The notes under the pieces: generated by a model
Databases searched by the model: none
Told to the model about the DNA's origin: nothing
What the model saw: the letters and a program-made list of their open reading frames with translations, nothing else
DNA from: Gemmatimonadota bacterium
Lineage (GTDB): Bacteria > Gemmatimonadota > Gemmatimonadetes > Longimicrobiales > Gaopeijiaceae
NCBI GenBank assembly: GCA_007121455.1
Contig: SKKN01000009.1
Span: 1-42,210 of the forward strand
Reading direction: 5' to 3'
Length of the DNA: 42,210 bases
Program-made: the position numbers and the translations under genes
Shown: positions 1-8,482 of the stretch, piece by piece
Layout of the letters: every line of letters begins with the position of its first letter
How positions within the stretch are numbered: the stretch's first letter is position 1

Positions 1-31
1 AGGGCTCCAGTCCCGCCTTCGGCACCGACAT
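1..31 (-). CDS. Start of an unidentified gene, cut by the window edge
   Basis: On the minus strand an ATG at 31-29 opens a frame reading MSVPKAGLEP before the window ends. A near-perfect Shine-Dalgarno sequence, AAGGAGG on the minus strand (complement of 37-43), lies five bases upstream, which is why I call this a real start and not chance. Ten residues are too few to name the product. It follows the TamA-like gene on the same strand after about 86 bases and may belong to the same transcript. Confidence 0.6.
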   Translation of the reverse strand, partial: MSVPKAGLEP

Positions 32-117
32 CGCTGCCTCCTTGATCGGGGTCTACCTCCCGACGCCAAGATAGCAGCGTGGATCGCCGCGGAACAGACG
101 TATCTAACAGGGTAGTA

Positions 118-2082
118 CTAGAACGGTTGCCCCATCCCGATCGTCCAGTTGAGACGGCGGAAGAACTCCCAAAGGGTCCCGGGATCGTCATGCGTATAGG
201 GGTTCCACCAGGCCTCTCCAAGATGGATGAGATCCCCGCTGTCAGCCTCCTCGGTGAGGATGGGGATCCGCGCTCCCCCTCGCGGATCGAATCCGACATC
301 GAGCCGGAAGAATCCGATCATCGTGTCGACCCGGATGCCCAGCCCGGGGGTGACGACGGCATCCCACCCCCCTCCGCCTCCTCCGTCGATCAGCGCCGCG
401 CTCTCCGCTCGTAGCGTTCCGGCGTCGAGAAACGCGGCGAGTTGGACCTGCCGGGCCACCCGAAGGCGGCCCTCCACGCTCGCCTCCAATCGGACGTCGC
501 CGCCTCGGGGACGAACCAGGACGAGATCGGGGTCCGCCCGGATGTCCTCCGGGCATCCCTGCGCAACCGGGGCGCAGCCGAGGTCCTCCACGTGGTCGGG
601 CGCCACCAGGAGAACCCGGGGCCCAAGCAGGTTCTGGGGAATGCCTCGTACGCTCCCGACGCCCCCACCGTAGAGCCGCACGTGAGGAGGGAGAGCCTCG
701 GTGCCCCGGCGCAAGCCTCCCACGATGGCTCTGCCTGCCCCTTCCGTCGCTCTGCCCAGGAGCCGTGCGGTCGCTCCCTCCAGCTCCACGCTTCCGTACG
801 CATGGTCGGATCCGGTCGGACCCCCGGCCACCTGTGCTCTCGCCTCGACCCAGGTCCGCCAGGGTGAAATCGGTACCTGACCCAGTAAGCTCGGTCCTCC
901 AGGGACTGCGGCCGCACCCGTGACTCCCGCCCCGGGAACCCATCGGACCCGACCTTCCAGGGGAGAGAGCCAGCGCGCCGCCGCAAGCGACCGTATTTCC
1001 TCCCGGGTACACGCGCCCTGATTCACGCAGTAGAAGAAGCCGGCGGCCCTGATTCTCGTGCTCTCGGCCGTGTAACTCATCGATCCCCAGACCGAGGGAG
1101 TGAGCGGGCGATCGTACGACACCCTCCCCCCGAACCCCTCCACGACGAACGCCTCCGCTCTCGACTCCCGACGCCCGAACGCTTCGACGGAAACGGTTCC
1201 GAGCGGGTCGCCGGGCCAGGACTGCGCGTACGTCGCATGGAGGAGATAGTTCGTGCGAGCGACCTCGCCCTCGCCGGTCCCGGCGCAGGGGAAGCGACCT
1301 TCGAGCTGCGACGCCAAAAGGTTCCCGAGCCCGCCCGACAGGGTGAAAGCACGTGGCCCTCCAAGGAAGTACCGATCGCGCCAGGTGCCGAAGAGCTCCA
1401 GACACCGCACCGACGAGACCGAGCCGCTCACCTGGGGGGCGCGTGGACGGGGTACCGCGGTGACATGCACCTCGGGACGAATCGTTACCTCCCCAGCATC
1501 GAGGCCCCGCGGCACCACGGTTGCGCTCTGAACCACGGGAAGAAGCTCGAGCGAAGCCCGGCTCCATTCGAGCTGAGAAGGCCGAAAGACGTCGCCGGGG
1601 ACGAAAGTGAGCCGCTCCCGCACGTCCCGCTCCTGGAGGGGCGAATCCGCATGGACGGTGACATCCCCGAAATGGACCACCGGGCCGGGGTCGACGACGG
1701 TCAACGTCACACGTGCGCTTCGATCCTCGCGGTCCAGGTCTGCGCCTCCGACGACGACTGCATAGGGTCGCCCTCGCTCCGAAAACGCTTCCGAGATGAC
1801 CCGTCCGGTGAGGCTCACCAACTCACTCGTGTACTCGACTCCCTCCCTGAGAGGAAGTCGACGTGGAAGGTTGACCGGCGGATCGAGTGCGTCGAGTCCC
1901 GTAACCTCCACTTCGACCACGGTGAACTCTCCCGGATCCTGCTCGGCAGGCTCGAAATCCTGCGCGTCCAGCACGCCGGTCACCGTCGGGAGCGTGAAGA
2001 AAAAGCCCACTAGGAGAATTACGCGGAGGAGTCGCGGTGGGGATCGGTCGATCGAGACCTTCCTGAGCGGAGAGGTCAGCAC
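118..2082 (-). CDS. TamA/BamA-like (Omp85) outer-membrane protein
   Basis: A 654-residue protein of the Omp85 superfamily, which inserts or translocates proteins at the outer membrane. A basic N-terminus and hydrophobic stretch (about residues 18-36) ending near LDAQ form a signal peptide. Residues about 52-130 and 136-205 look like two POTRA modules, and the rest is an amphipathic barrel. Two Omp85 hallmarks are visible: GSVRGI at 476-481, matching the VRGY-type loop-6 motif, and AAFLDAGTL near 549, as in the conserved FxDxG strand. The chain ends in phenylalanine, as outer-membrane barrels often do. I chose the GTG at 2082 because it overlaps the stop of the upstream GH65 gene (GTGCTGA), has a GGGGGAGG ribosome site and places the signal peptide correctly; no ATG is near. 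Two POTRAs fit TamA or another small Omp85 better than BamA. Coupling to sugar enzymes is unexplained. Confidence 0.85.
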   Translation of the reverse strand: MLTSPLRKVSIDRSPPRLLRVILLVGFFFTLPTVTGVLDAQDFEPAEQDPGEFTVVEVEVTGLDALDPPVNLPRRLPLREGVEYTSELVSLTGRVISEAFSERGRPYAVVVGGADLDREDRSARVTLTVVDPGPVVHFGDVTVHADSPLQERDVRERLTFVPGDVFRPSQLEWSRASLELLPVVQSATVVPRGLDAGEVTIRPEVHVTAVPRPRAPQVSGSVSSVRCLELFGTWRDRYFLGGPRAFTLSGGLGNLLASQLEGRFPCAGTGEGEVARTNYLLHATYAQSWPGDPLGTVSVEAFGRRESRAEAFVVEGFGGRVSYDRPLTPSVWGSMSYTAESTRIRAAGFFYCVNQGACTREEIRSLAAARWLSPLEGRVRWVPGAGVTGAAAVPGGPSLLGQVPISPWRTWVEARAQVAGGPTGSDHAYGSVELEGATARLLGRATEGAGRAIVGGLRRGTEALPPHVRLYGGGVGSVRGIPQNLLGPRVLLVAPDHVEDLGCAPVAQGCPEDIRADPDLVLVRPRGGDVRLEASVEGRLRVARQVQLAAFLDAGTLRAESAALIDGGGGGGWDAVVTPGLGIRVDTMIGFFRLDVGFDPRGGARIPILTEEADSGDLIHLGEAWWNPYTHDDPGTLWEFFRRLNWTIGMGQPF

Positions 2083-4517
2083 CGCCCCTCCCCCGGGGCC
2101 GGGAAAGAAAAGGAAAGGGACCGCCCGGGCTCGAGCTGGGCCCGCTCCCCACACACTCGTACGAACACCGGGTTCGGGGCGGTCTCCTCGAGGGTAAGGT
2201 GGATCTGTGCGGGCTCCAGTCGAACGCCGATCCACTGGTTCCGATGCTCGATTCGGAAACGGAACCCCGACCGGCGTGAAGGAAGATCCGGGTCGAATCG
2301 CACCTCCTCTCCCGTCACGTCGATCCCGGCATAGCGACGGAGGACGATTTCGACGGTCCCGGCCATCGCCCCGAGATGGATCCCCTCGGCGGTCGTGCCT
2401 CCCTGAATGTCCTCGATGTCGGACCGCAATGCCTCGTTGAACAAGCGCCCCCCCTCCTCCCGGTCGATCAGGTTCCAGACGGACGCGTACACCACCCAGG
2501 AGAGCGTGGAGCCGTGGGAGGACCGCTCCCGATAGTACCGCAAGGTCCTCAGCATGAGATCGTCGTCGAACGGGTACCCGAGCGAGGAGAAGACCCGCTC
2601 GAGCTCCGCAGGCGGAAGGAGATAGAAGAGCATCGTGGCGTCGGCTTGCTTCGACGCCTTGTATCGGTCCGGGCTCTTCCCTTCCGATCGGAGGATCCGA
2701 TCGAGTCGTTGGATGTCACCGTATTTCCGGCGGTAGCCCTCCCAGTCGAATTCCTCCAGATCCCGGTACCCTTCGAACTGTTCGATGACGCCCCCCTCCA
2801 GGAACGGCACGAACATCCTCCGGCTGATCGAGGTCCAATCGTCCAGCACCTCCTCGCTCAGGCCGAGGCGCGCCCGGAGCTCACTTGTTCTCGGCTCACC
2901 CACGCGATCGAGAACCTCGAGCGCCCGCTCCACGCACCAGACCGCCATCACGTTCGTGTAGGCGTTGTTGTTTACGCCGCCCTCCTCCGCTCCGGGATAC
3001 TTCTCCTGGTACTCGTCCGGGCCCATGACGCCGTGGATCTCCCACCTGCCCCGCACTTCGTTGAAGTGGGCGATGCTCCTCCAGAAGAGGGCGATCTCCA
3101 GAATCATCTCGGCGCCGTACCTCCGGATGAACTGGAGGTCCCCCGTCGTCTGATAGTACTGCCAGATGTTGTAGGCGATGGCCCCGTTGATATGCCGCTG
3201 CCTCCGGCTGTGGTCGGGGCCCCACTCGCCGGACAGGGGATTCAGGTGGAGAACCTGGGTTTCCTCCGTCCCGTCGCTCCCGCTCTGCCAGGGGAAGAGA
3301 GCGCCCTCGTAACCCTCCTCGCGAGCGTAGGCTCGGGCCGCCGCGAGCCGGTGATAGCGGTAGAGGAGGAGGGAGCGGGAGATTTCCGGAAGGTGGAGGT
3401 TGAAGAAGGGGTGGATGAAGATTTCGTCCCAGAAGATGTGTCCGCGGTACGCCTCTCCGTGCCACCCGCGAGCCGGAACCCCCACGTCGAGCCCGATTGT
3501 ATTGGGGGAGCACGTCTGCAGCAGGTGGAAGATGTGGAGCCTGAGGATGAGCTGCATCCGCGCGAGTTCTTCGGCCTCGTCTGAAGAGAGCGCCAACTGC
3601 AGGTCGAACCGGCGCCAGAGGGCGCTCCATTCGACGCGATGGCTCTCGAGCAGGTCCGCGAAATCGCCTGCCCGGCTCACGGACCGGCGGGCGTCCAGGG
3701 ATGCCTCGCTCACGGCCCGGTCCCGCGATGTGTGCAACGCCACCACCTTCTCGAGTGTGAGCGTCTCCCCTCGGCGCACCTCCACCTCCATCCGCTCGCC
3801 GATGCGCTCTTCCTCCCGCTCCGGCGTGCAATCGGCATCGATCCGCTCACCGCTTCGGAAAAGGCGCACGCGGGCCGCCAGGGCAACCTCGAGCCGGGAC
3901 TGGACCGTGCGGACGAGGAGGAATACGCCTTCGGGGTCCACCGGGCCCATTCGAAGCACCTCGAGATGCTTCGAGGCGAGTTCGCGGTATCGCTCCACCC
4001 CCTGATTGGTCACGGCGCCATCGAGCATCGAACGAAGCTCCATGACGCCGCCCCAGTTCTCCGGCGTCACCTCGTAGCGGAGGGCCGCCAGGTGAGCCTG
4101 CTTCATGTGTACGAGCCGGTGCTCCTCGACCCTGGAGACCCGACCTTCCCGATCCTGAACGCGGGTCATCCTGACGAGCGTACCTTCCCGAAGGAGGAGC
4201 TCCACCCGGTGTTCCAGGATCTCAGCGCCATCCCAGCGGAACCAATCCCCTCCTCGGGGCCGGAACGTCACCGGGAGCCAGTTGGGGAAGTTCACGAGAT
4301 CCTCGTTCACGATGACGCGCCCGGCGACCTCACTCTTCAGGCGGTTGTAGCCCCCCGCGAGGTACGTACCCGGGTAATGCGCTCCGTCCGCCTCTGCCTC
4401 GGCGTGTGCTCCCCGGGAAGCGAATCTTCCGTTTCCAAGGGTACAGAGGGCTTCGCGGCCCCCCTCTTCATCGGGCTCGTATCCTTCGTAGACGAGGGTC
4501 CAGGACAAATCGGTCAT
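2076..4517 (-). CDS. GH65 family glycoside hydrolase/phosphorylase (trehalose or maltose phosphorylase type)
   Basis: An 813-residue protein covering the full GH65 architecture: an N-terminal beta-sandwich (about 1-280), a linker and an (alpha/alpha)6 barrel. Visible motifs are FWDEIF near 362, GPDEY at 499-503 with the likely general acid Glu502, KQAD at 623-626, and HGSTLS at 668-673 followed by GTTAEGIHLGAMAGT at 707-721, the phosphate-binding region of the phosphorylases. GH65 phosphorylases split trehalose, maltose, kojibiose or trehalose-6-phosphate, giving beta-glucose-1-phosphate. The coupled upstream gene carries a beta-phosphoglucomutase-like domain that could use that product, so a trehalose or trehalose-6-phosphate phosphorylase is my preferred guess; substrate cannot be read from sequence. 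The start ATG overlaps the previous stop as ATGA. No signal peptide, so cytoplasmic. Confidence 0.9.
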   Translation of the reverse strand: MTDLSWTLVYEGYEPDEEGGREALCTLGNGRFASRGAHAEAEADGAHYPGTYLAGGYNRLKSEVAGRVIVNEDLVNFPNWLPVTFRPRGGDWFRWDGAEILEHRVELLLREGTLVRMTRVQDREGRVSRVEEHRLVHMKQAHLAALRYEVTPENWGGVMELRSMLDGAVTNQGVERYRELASKHLEVLRMGPVDPEGVFLLVRTVQSRLEVALAARVRLFRSGERIDADCTPEREEERIGERMEVEVRRGETLTLEKVVALHTSRDRAVSEASLDARRSVSRAGDFADLLESHRVEWSALWRRFDLQLALSSDEAEELARMQLILRLHIFHLLQTCSPNTIGLDVGVPARGWHGEAYRGHIFWDEIFIHPFFNLHLPEISRSLLLYRYHRLAAARAYAREEGYEGALFPWQSGSDGTEETQVLHLNPLSGEWGPDHSRRQRHINGAIAYNIWQYYQTTGDLQFIRRYGAEMILEIALFWRSIAHFNEVRGRWEIHGVMGPDEYQEKYPGAEEGGVNNNAYTNVMAVWCVERALEVLDRVGEPRTSELRARLGLSEEVLDDWTSISRRMFVPFLEGGVIEQFEGYRDLEEFDWEGYRRKYGDIQRLDRILRSEGKSPDRYKASKQADATMLFYLLPPAELERVFSSLGYPFDDDLMLRTLRYYRERSSHGSTLSWVVYASVWNLIDREEGGRLFNEALRSDIEDIQGGTTAEGIHLGAMAGTVEIVLRRYAGIDVTGEEVRFDPDLPSRRSGFRFRIEHRNQWIGVRLEPAQIHLTLEETAPNPVFVRVCGERAQLEPGRSLSFSFPAPGEGRC

Positions 4518-6073
4518 GACTCGACGAGCCGGCCGAGGAATTCCCGCACCTCCTCCGTATCCTGCAGGGAGTACGAGGCCGCCGTGGGCCGCGGCACCTC
4601 CGTCACCACGATCCCGATCCCCCGTCCGTCGAGGGCACGGAACGCATCCTCGTCCGTCGTGTCGTCCCCCACGTAAAGAGAAAGGGTTTCCGGCTCGTCG
4701 AGCCCGAGCGCCTCGAGAAGCCACATCACTGCCTTGCCCTTGTCCCATTCGAAGGCTGGACGGAGCTCGAACACCTTCTTCCCATGTGCCTTTCTCAGGT
4801 CCGGCTGCCGCTCCAGCGCCTGGTCCACTGCAGCCTCCACCCGAGAGAAGTCCCCCTCCTCGACCATCCGGTAATGCACTGCGACGGTGTATCGCTTTGG
4901 CTCGACGATCGCTCCCGGAACCTCTTCCAGCTCCCGTTGCAGAGCGTCGGAGACCTGCTCGATGACGGGCACGACTTCCTCCGCGACCTGGTGCCGGATC
5001 GCGCCTCCATCGCCCTCCGGGCCAGAAATGTCGAACCCATGGCTCCCGGCGTAGTTCACGTTCTCGAGCCCTACGAGCCGCGCCACATCGTCCCGGCCCC
5101 GTCCACTCACGATCGTCGTGGGAAAGCGGTCCGCCACGCGGCGCACCACCGCACGCATCTGCGGAGACAGCGTCGCCTGGTCCGGCTGATCCACCAGCGG
5201 ACTCAACGTCCCATCGTAATCGAGGAAGACCGCCGGCTTCCGCCCCTCCATCTCCTTCCGCAGGTCCGGCCAGACCCGAAGTGCCGACGGCCTCCGGTGC
5301 TCCGATTCCGCGAACCACCTTTCGAGGAGATCCGCGGAAAGCGCGCCGATTTCCGCCACCTTCACGGTGAGATCCGCGCCGGCCTCCTTCAACGCCTGCC
5401 TCCCGACTTCGTTCTCCGCCACGCCGACGACGAGCCCGAACCGACCCCGTCTCCCGGCCTCGATACCGGATACCGCATCTTCGAATACCGCCGAAGCCGC
5501 CGGCTCCGCACCGACGCGTCGGGCGGCCTCGACGAACATGTCGGAATCGGGCTTCCCGGTCAGACCGGTCTCACGGAGCGTCTCGCCATCGACTCGGGCC
5601 TCGAAGAGGTCGGCGATCCCGGCCTTGGCCAGGATCGCAGCGCAGTTCCGACTCGATGAGGCCACCGCGGTGCGCACCCCCCGGGCCCGAAGATTCCGGA
5701 CCAGATCCACCGTGCCCTGGAAGAGATCCACCCCCTCTTCGGTGAGGATCTCCTGGAAGATGCCGTCCTTCCTGGCCGCCAACCCTGCGATCGTTTCGCG
5801 GTCCGGCGGATCGTCCGCCAACCCGGCCGGAACCTCGACCCCCCTTCCCTCGAAGAAGCTGCGAAGGCCCTCCGCTCGCGGCTTCCCGTCCACGTACCGG
5901 CGGTAGTCTCCCTCGATGTCGAAGGGGGCCTGAGCCTCCCCGGAGCGCTCGCCAAGTCGCTCGAGGTAGTCGTCGATCAGTTCCTTCCACGCTCTCGCGT
6001 GGAGGCGGGCGGTGTCGGTGATCACCCCGTCGAGGTCGAAGATCGCGGCCTTCAGGTGCGGTGCGACCGTCAT
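4514..6073 (-). CDS. otsB: Fusion of beta-phosphoglucomutase-like HAD domain and trehalose-6-phosphate phosphatase
   Basis: A 519-residue cytoplasmic fusion of two HAD phosphatase-fold units. Residues about 8-250 form a beta-phosphoglucomutase-like domain: nucleophile motif DLDGVITD (Asp13, Asp15), a helical cap, a motif II serine in VASSS, GKPDSDMF with the motif III lysine, and FEDAVSGIEAG. Residues about 280-515 form a trehalose-6-phosphate phosphatase (OtsB): FLDYDG with nucleophile Asp285, VSGR at 322-325, WDKGKAV near 443 and GDDTTDED at 469-476. The phosphatase makes trehalose from trehalose-6-phosphate; the mutase domain would turn beta-glucose-1-phosphate into glucose-6-phosphate. 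This domain pair, followed by GH65, matches the single three-domain polypeptide known as OtsB1 (Rv2006) in Mycobacterium, here split in two genes. The ATG at 6073 has a GGGAGGA ribosome site; the open frame upstream of it is non-coding in character. Confidence 0.93.
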   Translation of the reverse strand: MTVAPHLKAAIFDLDGVITDTARLHARAWKELIDDYLERLGERSGEAQAPFDIEGDYRRYVDGKPRAEGLRSFFEGRGVEVPAGLADDPPDRETIAGLAARKDGIFQEILTEEGVDLFQGTVDLVRNLRARGVRTAVASSSRNCAAILAKAGIADLFEARVDGETLRETGLTGKPDSDMFVEAARRVGAEPAASAVFEDAVSGIEAGRRGRFGLVVGVAENEVGRQALKEAGADLTVKVAEIGALSADLLERWFAESEHRRPSALRVWPDLRKEMEGRKPAVFLDYDGTLSPLVDQPDQATLSPQMRAVVRRVADRFPTTIVSGRGRDDVARLVGLENVNYAGSHGFDISGPEGDGGAIRHQVAEEVVPVIEQVSDALQRELEEVPGAIVEPKRYTVAVHYRMVEEGDFSRVEAAVDQALERQPDLRKAHGKKVFELRPAFEWDKGKAVMWLLEALGLDEPETLSLYVGDDTTDEDAFRALDGRGIGIVVTEVPRPTAASYSLQDTEEVREFLGRLVES

Positions 6074-6155
6074 CACGCAATCCTCCCTGGTCTGATGGTC
6101 ATCCGGACGCCTCTCCGCTCGCGTGCGTCCCGAACGGCTCTCCCCCCCGAAACAC

Positions 6156-6219
6156 ACCGGGCCGGGAACGGAGTTCTGAACCCGATCCCGGCCCGGTACC
6201 CTGCCCGGAAACACCGGGC
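6156..6219. repeat. Two tandem GC-rich hairpins between the M48 protease gene and the otsB-type operon
   Basis: A perfect 12-base inverted repeat (ACCGGGCCGGGA at 6156-6167, its complement at 6186-6197, 18-base spacer) is followed by a second hairpin (GCCCGG at 6203-6208, CCGGGC at 6214-6219, five-base loop). Both lie in the 238-base gap downstream of the protease gene and upstream of the otsB-type gene, all on the minus strand. There is no run of T after either stem. They could end protease transcription or, if the operon promoter lies above 6219, form a structured leader. I saw no convincing promoter or small gene in the rest of 6074-6311. Confidence 0.6.
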
Positions 6220-6311
6220 GGTGGGTTCATTGACGTATAGAAGTGGAGGAACGTATCGAAGTCGAGCCTCAATGGGAAACGGGTTCGGGCGGACGAAGCC
6301 GCAGCCCGAAC

Positions 6312-8294
6312 TCACGAGTCGGTGTTTCGTGGCTCCGCCTCTTCCGCGAGTACGGGTGGCATCGGGGCATCCAGCCCCTCGGCCAAAGCGCGGAGCATCT
6401 CCACCTCCTCCACCCGTGCGCGCCCGTCCGCACGCACGACCTCGGCCGCCGCCTCGAGGAAGGCCTTCACGGCTGGCGGCGTCGCCCCCTCCAGGCGGCT
6501 CAGCGCCGCATCGACCCGCTCCAGATCGAGCTCCCGCCGAGCACGAAACGTCCACGGGCCGGGGATGGGAAGCAGTGCGATCCCCCGCTCGAAGGCGGTC
6601 CGCTGATCTTCCTCCTCATCCGCACCCGCCCGCGCTACGGCGGAAAGGAGGAGCTCGATCTCCGAACGGAGCGCCGATGGATCGGCCTTCCCTCGTCGGC
6701 CCCTCCCGGGCTCCTCGCCAGGCACCGCACGCGATAGAACGTGAAACAGCGCGTAGTCGAACGTCCGAACCTCTCCATCCGCCCGAACCAGTGGAGGCAC
6801 GACCCTCCGAAGCGCCGCGCGCCGCTCCGGAGGAAGCTGCCGGAGCGCGGGGAGAGCGAGATCGAGAAGGGGGAGGCGTCCCGCTGCACCGAGCGCATCG
6901 ACGTGGGGGCGGAGACCCTCCGCTTCGCGCGCTGCGTCCTCCCCGAGCGAGTCACGGAGCTGCCGAACCTGCTCCGTGCGGACGGTCTCGTCCTCCGACA
7001 GCAGTAGGGCTCCAACCGTCGCGAGCGCACCTGCCGGCGTTCGGAGCGCGTCCCGGAGCTCCGGATCCAACTCGGCCAGAAGCTTCCGCGCGTACGCAAC
7101 GTGCTCAGGGCGCGGCGCCCCGGCTGCAGCGACGATAGCGGAAGCAAGTGGAAAGGTAGCCCCGGCTGCGGCGAGGCCCGGCGCTGGAGCCCGACTTCCT
7201 CCTCGGCCCTGAGACGTGCTTCCGCGGCTTGCCGTCTCCGCCCCGCCCATCGCCTGTGCTGGGGTGGGGGCCGGAGCGTTCAACTCGCCATCCCCTGTGG
7301 GGTCGATTCGGCGGATTCTCTCTTCCAGCGGCGGATGCGTCGAGAAGAGGCCCGAAAAGGCGCCGCGTACGCCGTTCGCGAAAAAGAGGTGGCCTACCTC
7401 CTGCGCGTGGTGGTCCGTGACGGTCGAGCCATTGCTATGGGATCCGATCTTCCGCAATGCCCCGGCCAACCCCTGCGGGTTGCGGGTGAACTGCACGGCC
7501 GCCGCGTCTGCCAAGAACTCCCGCTGTCGGGAAACTGCGGCCTGCATCAAGCGGCCGAAGAAAACGCCCAGAAACCCGAGCGCCACCAGCACGATGCCGA
7601 AGATCGCCACCTGACCACCTCCGCCCCCGCGTCCTCGGCGGCGTCCCCCTCCCATGGCCGCTCCGTGGAGAATCCCCCGTCCGATCACGGTGAGCAGGAG
7701 GATCCCGAACAGAAGCCCCATGAGCCGGACGTTGAGGCGCATGTCACCGTTCAGAATATGGCTGAACTCATGCGCGACCACACCCTGGAGCTCGTCCCGG
7801 CTGAGCGTCTCTATCGCGCCACGAGTCACCGCGACCGCGGCATCGTGGATCGAATGTCCGGCAGCGAACGCATTGATGCCCGGCTCACCGTCGAGCACGA
7901 AGACGGAGGGAACCGGGGTCCCTGACGCGATCGACATCTCCTCCACCACGTTCCACAGCCGGCGCTCGCCCGGATCCTGGGTGCCGGGGTCCACCTCGCG
8001 ACCTCCAAGGAGGGAGGCCACCGCCGGTCCGCCTTTGCGGAGCTGGGCCATACGCACACCCGTTCCTCCTCCGATGAGAAGGAGCATCCCTCCTGCCACG
8101 ACCGCCAACAACTCGGGCTGCAGCCAGCCCGCCTGCTCCGCGCCATCGACGGTCACGCCGAGGAGAACGATTGCAGCCAGGTAGACGAGCGCGATCATTG
8201 AAGCCACTGCCAGCCCGAAGAGCACGATGAGACGACGCGACTGGCGGAGAGCATGGCTCTGGGCTTCGAAAAAGTCTGAGGGAGGAGCAGCCAT
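6312..8294 (-). CDS. HtpX-like M48 family membrane metalloprotease with long soluble C-terminal region
   Basis: A 660-residue zinc protease. Two membrane segments lie at about 21-47 and 60-76 and two more at about 190-210 and 229-250. The zinc site is HEFSH at 175-179, and the third ligand is Glu259 in a SRQREFLAD context, the classical M48B (HtpX) arrangement. A glycine/arginine-rich loop interrupts residues 215-228. HtpX proteins degrade damaged membrane proteins. Unlike ordinary HtpX of about 290 residues, this one continues for some 300 residues after the THPP element near 330. This tail begins as an Ala/Pro/Gly-rich linker and then turns helical, with two stretches (VRADGEVRTFDY and VVRADGRARVEEVEM) that resemble TerB-type repeats. 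The start at 8294 (MAAPP) precedes the first helix; its ribosome site is weak, so the start is less certain than the identity. Confidence 0.88.
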   Translation of the reverse strand: MAAPPSDFFEAQSHALRQSRRLIVLFGLAVASMIALVYLAAIVLLGVTVDGAEQAGWLQPELLAVVAGGMLLLIGGGTGVRMAQLRKGGPAVASLLGGREVDPGTQDPGERRLWNVVEEMSIASGTPVPSVFVLDGEPGINAFAAGHSIHDAAVAVTRGAIETLSRDELQGVVAHEFSHILNGDMRLNVRLMGLLFGILLLTVIGRGILHGAAMGGGRRRGRGGGGGQVAIFGIVLVALGFLGVFFGRLMQAAVSRQREFLADAAAVQFTRNPQGLAGALRKIGSHSNGSTVTDHHAQEVGHLFFANGVRGAFSGLFSTHPPLEERIRRIDPTGDGELNAPAPTPAQAMGGAETASRGSTSQGRGGSRAPAPGLAAAGATFPLASAIVAAAGAPRPEHVAYARKLLAELDPELRDALRTPAGALATVGALLLSEDETVRTEQVRQLRDSLGEDAAREAEGLRPHVDALGAAGRLPLLDLALPALRQLPPERRAALRRVVPPLVRADGEVRTFDYALFHVLSRAVPGEEPGRGRRGKADPSALRSEIELLLSAVARAGADEEEDQRTAFERGIALLPIPGPWTFRARRELDLERVDAALSRLEGATPPAVKAFLEAAAEVVRADGRARVEEVEMLRALAEGLDAPMPPVLAEEAEPRNTDS

Positions 8295-8482
8295 CAGCAC
8301 GTCCGGAGGGTGGCGGGTCGAAGTGCCGCAGCGAGGCAGTGGGCGGTGCCTTCGCACGAGGTCGCAACGGCGCACCCCAATTTCCTTCCCCATCCCCGAG
8401 AGCGCCAGAGGGCGCCCCCCGATCGACCGATCCCGATCGGGACACGCTGTCCTACCCGCAGGTCGAAACGACCCTTCGGAAG

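Noticed and set aside
2376..3584. Long plus-strand open frame opposite the GH65 gene
   Set aside because: It is the mirror of a secure GH65 gene; low-complexity composition, no ribosome site and no family pattern.
4518..5318. Upstream extension of the GH65 frame
   Set aside because: It overlaps the phosphatase gene in another frame; the ATGA junction and the GH65 N-terminus fix the start at 4517.
6231..6258. TTGACG and TATCGA as a plus-strand promoter
   Set aside because: No plus-strand gene follows; the downstream sequence is the minus-strand protease gene.
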